From assembly GCA_012839565.1 (NCBI GenBank), contig DUMZ01000005.1, positions 124,001 through 188,000 on the forward strand: a DNA stretch of 64,000 nt, read 5' to 3'. A program made the position numbers and the translations under genes. The stretch is from Anaerolineaceae bacterium. GTDB taxonomy: Bacteria; Chloroflexota; Anaerolineae; Anaerolineales; Anaerolineaceae. Shown here one piece after another: positions 27,012-35,939 of the stretch; the first letter of the stretch is position 1, and each line of letters opens with the position of its first letter. The notes beneath the pieces are model-generated. The model saw nothing but the letters and a program-made list of their open reading frames with translations. It made no database searches and was not told the origin of the DNA.

Positions 27012-27287
27012 ATCTTAATCCTTTTCATTAGAGCCTGACTCAAATGCAACAGGCACTCATTTTATCCAAAGCACCCATATTGAGAACAAGACTGTGCAAT
27101 ATTATTAATTTTTGTAACATAGGAAGCTTCATTATTACAGTATGCACATTATTCCTGCAGCTTCCTAAGAAATGAGTATAACACTACCCTAAACTATTTT
27201 TCCAGTTCAGCTGTGTTTCTCAATTTTTTATAAAAGAAAGTTTGGCATAAAGATTGCAACATATATGACGAATGTTATCTTTATTTA

Positions 27288-28421
27288 ATGGATAAAACTA
27301 TGAACACGATACCAGAAACAGATAGAAACCAGCAAAAAGGGCGCACTTGGTTATACATTTTTCCTATTCTTGCCTTATTGCTTTTAACACTCATTCTAGT
27401 ACTCAACGAAAGCCCAACATTACGGGAGCCAAAAGAAATAGTCATCCCAACAGATTTACCCCGCCCATCCGGCCCACTCGAAACATTACTTTTTGAGCAA
27501 CTTCCCGAATTAGTCAGCCAGCGATTCACCTCAGACTGGCGCCTTGTAGATGTCCAATTCAATGAAGACAGTAGCCAAGCCCTTCTATGGATGGTAGAAA
27601 CTAATGACGAAGGTGAAATTCTAGAACGTGAACCCTTATTGATTCTAGCCACACTAAACACCACCAATAATCAATGGTCCATGTTCACTGCACTTGATGA
27701 AGATTTTGGTGAATATCTCATGGCATCCGATTTTGGTGAAACCGAGTTGGCTGACAGCATTCATATTGGCACACAGGCAAAATCGCCCACAGGCATTGTT
27801 TATGGTGGTTATTACCTGCCATGGCCTGCTGGAGAGACAAAACGGGTAACATGGTCAGTCGGACATACCTCATGCTCGCCACTTTACTATTGTTATTATG
27901 CGTTTGACTTCGCTGACGGTACCATGTTTGATGTGCTTGCCTCAAAAGCAGGTTATGTATACCACTGGCGCGATAGCTGCAAAAACAATGATAAAAGATG
28001 CACGAACAGCATCACACTTGAAGATCGCACAACAAGCCCATGGACCTACCAAATCTATCTACACCTTGCCCAAAACAGCATTCCTGAAGAACTAAAAACA
28101 AAAGGAACGCATGTTAGTCGTGGGCAATTTATCGGCAAGGCTGATAATACCGGTGCAAGCACGGGGCACCATGTGCATTTTATGGTCGTGGAGCAAGCCA
28201 GTTTAACAGGATGTAAGAACTACTGTTTTGGGAAAGCAGTCGATATCACTTTTCGCGACGTAGATATCAACTGGCACGCCCCAACCAAAGGTGGACGCCC
28301 TCGCTTACCCGAAGAAGCAGTATACTATGGTGGAAGTGGGAGAGTATCCTACACAAGTCAAAACGAAGTCCAGAAAAGGAGTTACCCATACAAAATAATC
28401 TTGTTCCCAGTTTTTAAATAA
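27288..28421 (+). CDS. Membrane-anchored M23 (LytM-like) peptidase domain protein
   Basis: A 377-residue protein with a single N-terminal membrane helix (about residues 21-40). An extracellular region of about 140 residues follows, then an M23-type domain. The M23 signs are YAFDFADGTMFDVLASKAG, QIYLHLAQNSI, VSRGQFIGKADNTGASTGHHVHFMV, with the HxH pair present. The first metal ligand motif (usually HxxxD) is blurred; a His stands 14 residues before the Asp of AFDFA. Several cysteines (SCSPLYYCYY, SCKNNDKRC, GCKNYC) suggest disulfides. It may be an active peptidoglycan endopeptidase or only a binding domain. A second ATG lies four codons after the chosen start. Confidence 0.8.
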   Translation: MDKTMNTIPETDRNQQKGRTWLYIFPILALLLLTLILVLNESPTLREPKEIVIPTDLPRPSGPLETLLFEQLPELVSQRFTSDWRLVDVQFNEDSSQALLWMVETNDEGEILEREPLLILATLNTTNNQWSMFTALDEDFGEYLMASDFGETELADSIHIGTQAKSPTGIVYGGYYLPWPAGETKRVTWSVGHTSCSPLYYCYYAFDFADGTMFDVLASKAGYVYHWRDSCKNNDKRCTNSITLEDRTTSPWTYQIYLHLAQNSIPEELKTKGTHVSRGQFIGKADNTGASTGHHVHFMVVEQASLTGCKNYCFGKAVDITFRDVDINWHAPTKGGRPRLPEEAVYYGGSGRVSYTSQNEVQKRSYPYKIILFPVFK

Positions 28422-28474
28422 TCGAAAGAAACTTTCTGAGAACAACGTGAGACAAGCCATAATAAAGCATTTCT

Positions 28475-28509
28475 CCTAACGTGTCAGGCCCTGGCACGTT
28501 AGGTTTTTT
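28475..28509 (+). terminator. Strong terminator after the M23-like gene
   Basis: CCTAACGTG and CACGTTAGG form the outer stem, extended inward by CAGG and CCTG, followed by six T residues. Confidence 0.88.
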
Positions 28510-28555
28510 CTTTAAAATGCCTTAAATCGCTTATAATCGTAACCATAGGTTAATT

Positions 28556-29881
28556 ATGACAGATACAACACCTCTTAGCACACGAGAACTGGAGATTTTA
28601 GAACTCCTGGCACAAGGCAAAAGCAACAAAGAGATTGCTGCTGACTTAGTCATTAGCGTGAATACAGTTAAAGTTCATATTTCAAACATTTTTCAAAAGA
28701 CTAACACCTCTTCCAGATCCGAAGCAATCGTTTATGCAGTCGAGCATGGTCTTGTTGAAAGCCTGCGCCAGGAAACTCCAGAGCCACAAATCATCACCGA
28801 ATTTATTGAAGCAGAAGAGCCCAAATGGCTCATTTGGTTGCGCAAGTTTTGGTGGTTGGTTGTCATTGGGTTTATCGTGTCGGTGATTGCGCTGTCTGTC
28901 ATTCTTTCGCGATCATCCCTGCTGGCAGAACCCACGCCTGAACCTGACCCATTACAAAACATCATTACTCAAAATCGCTGGGAATCCTTGGAATCCCTTA
29001 ATCCTGCCCGCACGGGTATTGCAAGTGTCGCTTGGCGTAGTCAAATATTTGCAATTGGTGGAAAAAGCCTTGAGGGCGTTAGCGCTTTGAATCAAAGTTT
29101 CAGTATTCGTACCAACCGTTGGGCTCAACATGCGCCCAAACCTACACCGGTAATGAATGCCAGCGCGGTTGAATACAACGGAAAAATTTATGTCTTTGGC
29201 GGTGAATGTGCCGATGGTACCATTTTCAGTGGACTTGAAGTTTATGATATTGCAAAAGACAACTGGGAGACAAAAGCCAGCGCGCCATTGGGTCTAAGTC
29301 GCTATGCTACTACCATATTTGAGGGCAAGATTTACATACTCGGGGGGGGTGACAGTAAAGCACTTAGTGCTAAAACACTCATTTATGATATCAATTTGGA
29401 TAAATGGGCAGTGGGAACACCAAGCCCCCATGCCTTCGCAGACGCATTCGCGGTCACCGCAACTGACCATATTATGCTTACCGGTGGTGTGCAATCAGAT
29501 GGTGATTCACTCCAGGACATAACCAGCCTGAAAATTCTAAGCCCTTCACCTGACGAACCTGAAAACATAGTTTGGTCTGAGCCTTTGGACGCCTTTGATG
29601 CAGATAAAATCTTAACCATGCAAGATTTAGGCGATTCCATTGTTGTATTCTCTGTACTTGAAGATAAAAGCGTGCTCATCAGTTATTATTCAGCACAAAC
29701 CGAAACCTGGATGCACGTGGTAGAAAACTCAAAGGTTTCGTTGCCTCATAAATGCGCTTTCGCAAACCAAAGTGGCGCGGTGTACTTTATCGGTGGTCAG
29801 GATGAAACCGGACAGCTAAGTGAACACTTTGTGCGTTATCAAGCTCTGTTCACCATCATGCTTCCAGCGATTATTAATTAA
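28556..29881 (+). CDS. LuxR-type HTH, membrane helix and Kelch-repeat sensor protein
   Basis: A 441-residue protein with an unusual order. Residues 1-65 are a LuxR/GerE DNA-binding domain: LSTRELEILELLAQGKSNKE, then VISVNTVKVHISNIFQKTN. A membrane helix lies at about 94-118. The outer part (about 140-430) has Kelch-type repeats, with IFAIGGKSL, IYVFGGECADG, IYILGGGDS and VYFIGGQDETG each closing a blade. No receiver domain is present. The likely picture is a membrane-bound one-component regulator whose outer beta-propeller senses a ligand or surface state (inference). A TATAAT at 28532-28537 gives a short leader. The gene is flanked by a terminator upstream and a 224-bp gap downstream. Confidence 0.85.
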   Translation: MTDTTPLSTRELEILELLAQGKSNKEIAADLVISVNTVKVHISNIFQKTNTSSRSEAIVYAVEHGLVESLRQETPEPQIITEFIEAEEPKWLIWLRKFWWLVVIGFIVSVIALSVILSRSSLLAEPTPEPDPLQNIITQNRWESLESLNPARTGIASVAWRSQIFAIGGKSLEGVSALNQSFSIRTNRWAQHAPKPTPVMNASAVEYNGKIYVFGGECADGTIFSGLEVYDIAKDNWETKASAPLGLSRYATTIFEGKIYILGGGDSKALSAKTLIYDINLDKWAVGTPSPHAFADAFAVTATDHIMLTGGVQSDGDSLQDITSLKILSPSPDEPENIVWSEPLDAFDADKILTMQDLGDSIVVFSVLEDKSVLISYYSAQTETWMHVVENSKVSLPHKCAFANQSGAVYFIGGQDETGQLSEHFVRYQALFTIMLPAIIN

Positions 29882-30073
29882 AACAGCTCAATTTAAACAC
29901 AGTTTTCTTGGATTTCATAAAAAACACACTGTCGATTCTCATTTTTTACGCTATTCATGGAGTGATAAATCTAATCATTAGGAAGAAAAATCATTGCGCT
30001 TCAAATTCAGGAGTTCTTTCCAAGCACAAACCGATAAGTTTCTAAGTTAGATGAAGCGTTTTTTGTCAGTCAT

Positions 30074-30095
30074 TGATATAATTCTCGCCAGAGGG
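30074..30095 (+). promoter_or_regulatory. Extended -10 promoter and ribosome binding site of the flippase operon
   Basis: TGaTATAAT (TATAAT at 30077-30082) is followed by GAGGG at 30091-30095 and a TTG start at 30106. No -35 box fits. The rest of the gap from 29882 is AT-rich and holds no gene that I can see. Confidence 0.5.
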
Positions 30096-30105
30096 TCTAA
30101 GAGCA

Positions 30106-31440
30106 TTGGCTTTTAGAACCCGCGATGAGGAAAAATTGCAATCAACACAGCAAAAACCCAGTTTTTTTAAAAAGCTTTTACAAGCCTTTATGACAGTAGG
30201 AAGCACAGCCACGCTTTCCCAAATTTTGGTAATGCTTCAAACACTCGTATTAGCGCGTTGGATAGGACCCGAACTCAACGCTTACGTGCTGGCCGCTTTC
30301 AATGTCGCTGGTCTGGGCTTTATTCTCATCAACTGGGGCTTTGACAACTGGCTTTTGCAACGCACCGCGCTTGACCAGGAAAGCAGCCATAAAAACCTGG
30401 CAATGGTGTTATCCGTAAAATTGCTTTTTGGCACCGTACTTGGCATCATCTTACTCATCCTTCTACCGATTGTTCGCCCGGAAATTTACATTCCCATTAT
30501 TCTTGCCCTGGCACTACTCGATGTGCTCACCGATTCGCTTTGCGCGAGTTCCTACACCTATCTCTACGCCAGCGATCAGTACAAGCGTGCCTCAATCACC
30601 CTTAGTATTTCACGAATCCTGCGTCTGCTTTCTACCATAGCCCTGATTTTTCTGAACGTTCACGCTTTACCTTTGTTCTTAGGCTTAAGATTACTGATTA
30701 ATCTTGGCACACTCGCTTACCTTTGGCTCATCATCAAGCCGAAAATCAAACTGGTTAAATTTCATCACATTCAATCTCTCATTAAACAAACCTGGTCCTT
30801 TGGCCTGGCGGAAATTCTCAACTTTGCCTATGACCGCATTGACCTCACTTTGCTGGCGTTTCTAAGCCTTATCAACGTTGAAATCAGCTATTATGGCACC
30901 GCAAACAACATTCTTTACGCTGGATTGTCCATTCTCATTCCTTTGCAATACGTTTTGGTTCCTTATATCATTCACCAAAATAAATCAACTGAAAATGGCA
31001 ACGCCCTGCCTAGCAAAAACACGCTCTATGTGCAACCGCTCTTACTCCTGCTGGGCATGGGTTTGCTTGGGTCATTATTCCTGTACTTTTTTGCCGAGCC
31101 TGCCATCAACCTGGTGATGGGAAAAGCCTATGCCCCCGCCGGTCCCCTATTGCGTTTGGCAAGCCCTATCGTTTTGCTCCGGGCCGGCACCGTTGCGCTT
31201 TCATCATTTCTCATCGCCCGGCAGCGACAGGAACTTAAACTGCTGCCTCTGGGCATCGTAACACTGTTAAAGATTATTCTCATCTCCGTGCTCTACAAAA
31301 CATATGGCCTGGAAGGCATGATTCTTATCTTCATCTTTTGCGAGCTGGTTTTGCTCATCCTGTACGCCATCCAGCTTTTGCGCACACGGGGGCAAAAGAC
31401 ACATGAAACACATCAAAGCGATGAGGCGCCATCAGCATGA
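30106..31440 (+). CDS. Polysaccharide (lipid-linked glycan) flippase, Wzx/MOP superfamily
   Basis: A 444-residue membrane protein with about 12-14 hydrophobic helices, like O-antigen/teichoic-type flippases. Typical features are a first helix region with TLSQILVMLQTLVLARWIGP, the charged GFDNWLLQRT loop, and the MGKAYAPAGPLLRLASPIVLLRAG segment before the last helices. It would move undecaprenyl-linked sugars to the outer face. The start is a TTG with GAGGG 10 bp upstream, because no good ATG precedes the conserved part. Its stop overlaps the GT4 start (ATGA), which places both with the methyltransferase gene in one operon. Confidence 0.88.
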   Translation: MAFRTRDEEKLQSTQQKPSFFKKLLQAFMTVGSTATLSQILVMLQTLVLARWIGPELNAYVLAAFNVAGLGFILINWGFDNWLLQRTALDQESSHKNLAMVLSVKLLFGTVLGIILLILLPIVRPEIYIPIILALALLDVLTDSLCASSYTYLYASDQYKRASITLSISRILRLLSTIALIFLNVHALPLFLGLRLLINLGTLAYLWLIIKPKIKLVKFHHIQSLIKQTWSFGLAEILNFAYDRIDLTLLAFLSLINVEISYYGTANNILYAGLSILIPLQYVLVPYIIHQNKSTENGNALPSKNTLYVQPLLLLLGMGLLGSLFLYFFAEPAINLVMGKAYAPAGPLLRLASPIVLLRAGTVALSSFLIARQRQELKLLPLGIVTLLKIILISVLYKTYGLEGMILIFIFCELVLLILYAIQLLRTRGQKTHETHQSDEAPSA

Positions 31441-32585
31441 AAATTCTCTTCACCACGTTCAACCAGGAAGGCAAGGGTAGCTTTTTACGCGCCCTTGCTC
31501 TCGCGAAAGAACTCGCCAAACTCGGTCACCAGCTAACCATCCTGTGTGCCTCATCACAAAACACGTTTGAAGACAAACACATTGACGGTGTGCGCCTGGT
31601 ATGCTTTCCCTGGGGCAAACGCTTTTTGCATGGCTACAACCCCAGCGAAGTCCGCGCCCGCAAACGCTGGCTCGGCAAGCAAGCCTTTGATATCGTTCAC
31701 GCCTTTGACATGCGCCCAAGCTGCGCCAAGCCCGCCTTTCAAGCCAAACGCCATGGCGCTTTAATGCTCTCCGACTGGGCGGATTTATTCGGCAAGGGTG
31801 GCTCCGTTGAAGAACGCACGAACCCTATCGCCCGCGCCATTTTGCGCCCCGTAGAAAGCTACAACGAACGCGTCTTGCGCAAAAAAGCGCATGGCGTTAC
31901 TTGCATCTGCAGTCATCTTTACAAAATGGCGCAGCAGCTAAACTTTCCTGATGACCAGCTTCTTTTATTGCACAATGGCTTTAACCAAACCATCAGCCCA
32001 CGAACAAGCAAACTGGAAGCGCGCCAGCATTTTGGCATCAACCCGGATTTGCACATAGCAGGCAGTTTAGGCGCTTTTTTCAACAAGGATTTTCAAGTTC
32101 TCAAATCCGCCATCGACTACTGCCAAAACCAGCAATCTGTCGCTTTTCTTCACATCGGGCAAGGTGACGCCTTGTTACAAGACGCCAATATCATCACAAC
32201 TGGCAGAATTTCGGACACAGAACTAAGCCTCGCCCTGCAAGCCTGCGATATTTTGCTATTGCCGATGGCTGATATCCCCGCTAATCATGGACGTTTTCCG
32301 CTCAAATTCAGTGAGTACATCAGCGCGGGTCGTCCTGTTTTAGCTACGCGCATCGGCGATGTGCCAGATTTTATCGAAGAACATCAATGCGGTTACGTTT
32401 CCGCTCCCAACCCAACAGCATTTGCGCGAACCTTGTGCGACGCCCTATCAGACCCGGAAGAACGCGAAAAACGCGGACAAAACGCGCTCGCCCTCTCACA
32501 AAGTGAGACTTTCAGCTGGCATAACCGTGCCAAACAGCTGGACACGTTCTACCAAACCTTACTCAAAAACTCAAAAAAGCGATAA
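31437..32585 (+). CDS. GT4 family glycosyltransferase
   Basis: A 382-residue GT-B glycosyltransferase. The N-terminal domain opens KILFTTFNQEGKGSFLRALALA with a Gly-rich acceptor loop. The C-terminal donor domain has FLHIGQGD, TGRISDTELSLALQACDILLLPM, and FPLKFSEYISAGRPVLATRIGDVPDFI, the GT4 E-x7-E type segment. It adds a sugar to a surface glycan precursor inside the cell. It is translationally coupled to the flippase and 6 bp from the methyltransferase gene. Confidence 0.92.
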   Translation: MKILFTTFNQEGKGSFLRALALAKELAKLGHQLTILCASSQNTFEDKHIDGVRLVCFPWGKRFLHGYNPSEVRARKRWLGKQAFDIVHAFDMRPSCAKPAFQAKRHGALMLSDWADLFGKGGSVEERTNPIARAILRPVESYNERVLRKKAHGVTCICSHLYKMAQQLNFPDDQLLLLHNGFNQTISPRTSKLEARQHFGINPDLHIAGSLGAFFNKDFQVLKSAIDYCQNQQSVAFLHIGQGDALLQDANIITTGRISDTELSLALQACDILLLPMADIPANHGRFPLKFSEYISAGRPVLATRIGDVPDFIEEHQCGYVSAPNPTAFARTLCDALSDPEEREKRGQNALALSQSETFSWHNRAKQLDTFYQTLLKNSKKR

Positions 32586-32591
32586 ACCATT

Positions 32592-33554
32592 ATGACCCAA
32601 ACCCCAAACAACACAAACACCCCCCAGCCCCCTCAGGAAGTCTGCTTCATCTGTGGCAACCCCAACTGGCAATTGCTCTACAAAGCCCAGGACCTTTTGC
32701 ACGACCTTGATGGCAATTTTTGGCTCTACGAATGCCCCGAATGTGGCCTGGTTTCCACCCAGCCCAAACTCAGCAACCAGTCGATGCAAAAGTACTATCC
32801 CGAAGATTACATCGCCTACCCTATCGCGGTAGATGATGAAAAAACCTGGCACCAGCGTGCTGACCGCCAACGCGGTGTGCGCCGCAGATGCGATTTCGCC
32901 ATCCGCGAAAGTGGCAAGGCGACAGGCAAAGTGCTTGATGTGGGTTGCGCCACTGGCGTTTTCCTAAAAGGTATGCAAAACCGTGGCTGGCAAGCCTTTG
33001 GCATCGAACCCTCCGATTACGCCGCCCACTACGCTCAGGAACGGCTTAATCTCGACGTCAAACACGACTATCTGAAAGCCGACAGCTACGAAAGCAATCA
33101 ATTCGACCTGGTTACCCTTTGGGATGTCTTTGAACATCTGCCCAATCCTGAAGAAACCCTGCAAATCATTCACAACATTCTCAAACCAGGTGGTGTTTTA
33201 CTCTTGGGTTTGCCCAACCCTGAATCATGGGATTGTTACTGGTTCAAGGATGCCTGGTCAGGCTGGGATGTCCCCCGCCACTATTATGTCTACAAGACCA
33301 AAGCCCTTACGCGCCTGCTCAAGAAGCATGGCTTTCGTTTCAAGCGCATCAAAAGTTTCACCGGTCGTCATGGCGCGATGGCGATTTCATTTGATTTTTG
33401 GTTCAAGAAAAAAGGCCGCAACGAGAAAAAACGTAAACGTTTTTCAAAGTTTTTCCACAGTTATGCTGTGCGCGCGCTCACTTTACCCTATTTCTATTTT
33501 GCTGACGCGCTCAACCGCAGCGCCGGCATGACGGTGACCTATATAAAAGAATAA
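32592..33554 (+). CDS. SAM-dependent methyltransferase with N-terminal zinc ribbon (paralog B)
   Basis: A 320-residue class I methyltransferase and close relative of the gene at 26061-27011. The zinc-ribbon cysteines are CFICG and CPECG, motif I is VLDVGCATGVFLKGM, and WDVFEHLPNPEETL and GWDVPRHYYVY are shared. The extra residues are mainly a Thr/Pro/Asn-rich N terminus. It is the third gene of the flippase-GT4 operon, so it probably methylates a sugar in the exported glycan. A run of about 50 bp after the stop separates it from the converging bactofilin gene. Confidence 0.88.
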   Translation: MTQTPNNTNTPQPPQEVCFICGNPNWQLLYKAQDLLHDLDGNFWLYECPECGLVSTQPKLSNQSMQKYYPEDYIAYPIAVDDEKTWHQRADRQRGVRRRCDFAIRESGKATGKVLDVGCATGVFLKGMQNRGWQAFGIEPSDYAAHYAQERLNLDVKHDYLKADSYESNQFDLVTLWDVFEHLPNPEETLQIIHNILKPGGVLLLGLPNPESWDCYWFKDAWSGWDVPRHYYVYKTKALTRLLKKHGFRFKRIKSFTGRHGAMAISFDFWFKKKGRNEKKRKRFSKFFHSYAVRALTLPYFYFADALNRSAGMTVTYIKE

Positions 33555-33605
33555 GTTCTTTGCTTTTTTGAAATTTTTACAGAAGGTTAAAACAACTTAA
33601 CTGGG

Positions 33606-34043
33606 CTATTCGTTTTCACTGTTCCCGTTTGGGTTAGGACTGCCTGCATTTTTCGGAACCGTAATCTCAATCTTCTCTTCCATACGCATCGTGCCGCGCA
33701 GGAAAGCGCCGTCTTCGCTGCTGAACGAAGTCGTCACCACATCGCCCCACACGCGTCCGGTCGCGCGGATTTCCAGCTTTTGGCAAACCACATTGCCCTG
33801 CACCAAGCCAGCCACAATCAAGGTTTCAGCCTTCAGCGTCTCGCAGTTCACTTTGCCGGTCTCGCCAATCACCACCGTGCCCCGCACCACAATCTCGCCG
33901 GTCACACTGCCTTCAACGCGCACACCACCCTCGCCACTCAAATCGCCATGCCAGCTCATGCCGTTGGCAATAACCGTGCCAATCTGATTTTGCGCCTTTA
34001 CAACCGGGGTAAAACTTTGGGTTTCTCTTTTTCGTCTAAACAT
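33606..34043 (-). CDS. Bactofilin family cytoskeletal protein
   Basis: A 145-residue bactofilin. The core (about residues 18-125) is a right-handed beta-helix with the expected short hydrophobic/Gly repeats: GDLSGEGGVRVEGSVTGEIVV, GETGKVNCETLKAETLIVAGLVQGNVV, KLEIRATGRVWGDVV. Unstructured ends (Arg/Lys-rich at the start, Asn/Pro/Glu-rich at the end) flank it, as is usual. Bactofilins polymerise without nucleotide on the inner membrane face and place envelope enzymes. It is next to alkyladenine glycosylase with 10 bp between; a common function is not evident. Confidence 0.93.
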   Translation of the reverse strand: MFRRKRETQSFTPVVKAQNQIGTVIANGMSWHGDLSGEGGVRVEGSVTGEIVVRGTVVIGETGKVNCETLKAETLIVAGLVQGNVVCQKLEIRATGRVWGDVVTTSFSSEDGAFLRGTMRMEEKIEITVPKNAGSPNPNGNSENE

Positions 34044-34053
34044 CGTAAAGCAA

Positions 34054-34662
34054 TTATAACCTTATTAAGTCTGAATAAGCTGATGAGTCTATATACCAGC
34101 GCCAGGGTACTGAAAGCCAGGGTTCAGTGGCATAGCCAATGCCAATCCGGGCACTTTGCTGAATCATATCCGCTTTAGGCGCGAAGCCTCTTTCGAACCA
34201 CAAAGCACTGGTCTTGGCACAAATATCCGCGCCATTCAGCGCGCCATCTATCCCCAAAGCCTGACACAATTTGGCGGGACCATTCAGCCAGCCGGGCTTG
34301 CCAAAATCCCTTTCACGGCGCGCGCGCATCGCTTCCAAACCCTCCAGCGCGAGCACCGCTCTAATCAAAACCGCGGCCGGCAGGTCCACATCATCACAAA
34401 CCACATTCAGCATCCAATGCATCCCGTAGGTAAAGTAGACATAAGCATGCCCGGCTGCACCAAACATCACCGCGTTACGCTTTGTCTTTCCGCGACTGGC
34501 ATGGCAGGCTTTGTCTTCCACGCCCTGATACGCCTCCGTTTCGACCACCACGGCGCGCATGACTTGCCCGTCAGTTTCACGCGCGATTATCGCGCCCAAC
34601 AAGTTCGGCGCCAGTTCGGTTGCCGGTCGCTGATAAAAAGCTCTGTCAAAGATAGTGTTCAT
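34054..34662 (-). CDS. DNA-3-methyladenine glycosylase (AAG/Mpg family)
   Basis: A base-excision repair enzyme of 202 residues that removes alkylated purines. It has the family's LAPNLLGAIIARE opening, VVETEAYQGVEDKACHASRGKTKRN with the catalytic Glu, GHAYVYFTYGMHWMLNVVC, and the C-terminal GPAKLCQALGID. RIGIGYATEPW with the conserved Trp closes the active-site region. Its ATG shares a base with the stop of a decayed epimerase remnant (TAATG). The gene was therefore probably once translated behind that epimerase. Confidence 0.94.
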   Translation of the reverse strand: MNTIFDRAFYQRPATELAPNLLGAIIARETDGQVMRAVVVETEAYQGVEDKACHASRGKTKRNAVMFGAAGHAYVYFTYGMHWMLNVVCDDVDLPAAVLIRAVLALEGLEAMRARRERDFGKPGWLNGPAKLCQALGIDGALNGADICAKTSALWFERGFAPKADMIQQSARIGIGYATEPWLSVPWRWYIDSSAYSDLIRL

Positions 34663-34815
34663 TAAATCTGTAATAAGGGGTCTTTATCAATCGTCATACG
34701 CAAACCGGTTTCCAGCGGCACTTTTGGCAGATAATTAAGCAAACGCACTACATTCATGATACCTTGTGGCTTTTACCACTCACTTCCACCGACATCAAAA
34801 ATTTGGATTTTCTCT
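34662..34815 (-). pseudogene. Decayed 3' end of an NAD-dependent epimerase gene
   Basis: Read on the minus strand, the last 28 codons before the TAA at 34662-34664 encode RLLNYLPKVPLETGLR, MTIDKDPLLQI. This is nearly the C terminus of the intact epimerase at 36709-37635. In the DNA, 75 of 82 bases match between 34665-34746 and 36712-36793. Further upstream the resemblance continues weakly (IFDVGGSEW against IFNPKRDGGAER) but an in-frame stop and small deletions break the frame. There is no start. The remnant's stop overlaps the start of the glycosylase gene. The boundary at 34815 is approximate. Confidence 0.7.
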
Positions 34816-34846
34816 TTTATGTGACCACATTATTCGATAATCAATT

Positions 34847-35932
34847 TTAATTTGTTGAATCATCTATAAAGAAAATAATTTTGTATATTCTTACATCTAT
34901 GGAACCATTCCTAACCAGTCTTACTCCAAAATTTACTGGGTCAACAGATATTAGTAATTTACACTCCTTTTCGCCAGTAAACTTATTTCCCGGTAAAGAA
35001 TCAGGTGAGTTAAGGTCTGGCAAATTATTGTACTGAAATAATTCAACACAAACTTTTCCTTCCTGGCATTCTTCGTTAAAAGAAGTGAAACTGTACCGTA
35101 CTACGAAGTACTTTCCATCACTCCAAGACTCTGGATATGTTTTTTCAACTCTCAAGTCAGAAAATTTTTCATAGATTTGGGAGGTCTTTCTTGTGTTAAT
35201 GTCGGAATAGTAATCACCAAATCGCCCATGCATAATTTCTGTATTGCTGCTTTCCTCGCAATTTAAACTTGTTAAAAAAACGGATTCCCATGGAAAAGTA
35301 CTCCTACACACTGCATTACCCTTGTAGTTATGAATTGAAAAATAAACTTGAACTGCTTTTATTTTATAAGCACTAATTTTTGGTCGAATGTAAAGATTGT
35401 TTTCATTACTTTCAGAATGTTCATTTTGAACGATTGCATCTGCATAGAATCTAAGATAATACAATGTATTGTTATCTTCGTTTGTGAGAGGTATTTGGCT
35501 TTGGACTGTAGGCGTAGGTTCATTTGAATTATCCACACCAAGGTATGCTCCAAAAACATTTCTGGCTCTTGTCTTATTATCGATTCCAAATACTTCATGA
35601 TATTTTCCTGCTATGCTTCCAGAATCAAAAACACCATTTTCTCTTTTTCCAAGCTCGTTAAAGTCTATTACAAAAATACTTTCTTCGGTTGATTCATACG
35701 TTATCGTTCTTCGTGGTTCGTACTCTGGCCATGGGGTTTCACTAGGTGGTCTAGTTTCTTCAGGTTCAGAAGTGTTTGTAAGAATAGCCTCTCTGGTTTG
35801 ACAAAGCGATGTCCTGGTTTCTCTTGCATTGTTTCCGGGTGATAATTCGCAACCATTAATGCAAATAAAAATGTAACAAAAAGCAAGCATTAAGCTAACA
35901 TTCAAGTACCGTTTTTTCTCTTTTTCATTCAA
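34847..35932 (-). CDS. AT-rich hypothetical lipoprotein
   Basis: A 361-residue protein that I do not recognise. The N terminus is a lipoprotein signal peptide with lipobox ICINGC (C28). A Thr/Pro/Glu linker (about 50-75) follows, then a mostly beta-type secreted domain with several cysteine pairs, such as VCRSTF and LNCEESS, ECQEGKVC and ECKLL. Base and codon use are clearly more AT-rich than the surrounding genes. It is 7 bp downstream of another AT-rich gene, forming a two-gene unit between the two epimerase 3' ends. This looks like acquired DNA. Confidence 0.65.
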   Translation of the reverse strand: MNEKEKKRYLNVSLMLAFCYIFICINGCELSPGNNARETRTSLCQTREAILTNTSEPEETRPPSETPWPEYEPRRTITYESTEESIFVIDFNELGKRENGVFDSGSIAGKYHEVFGIDNKTRARNVFGAYLGVDNSNEPTPTVQSQIPLTNEDNNTLYYLRFYADAIVQNEHSESNENNLYIRPKISAYKIKAVQVYFSIHNYKGNAVCRSTFPWESVFLTSLNCEESSNTEIMHGRFGDYYSDINTRKTSQIYEKFSDLRVEKTYPESWSDGKYFVVRYSFTSFNEECQEGKVCVELFQYNNLPDLNSPDSLPGNKFTGEKECKLLISVDPVNFGVRLVRNGSIDVRIYKIIFFIDDSTN

Positions 35933-35939
35933 TTTACGC

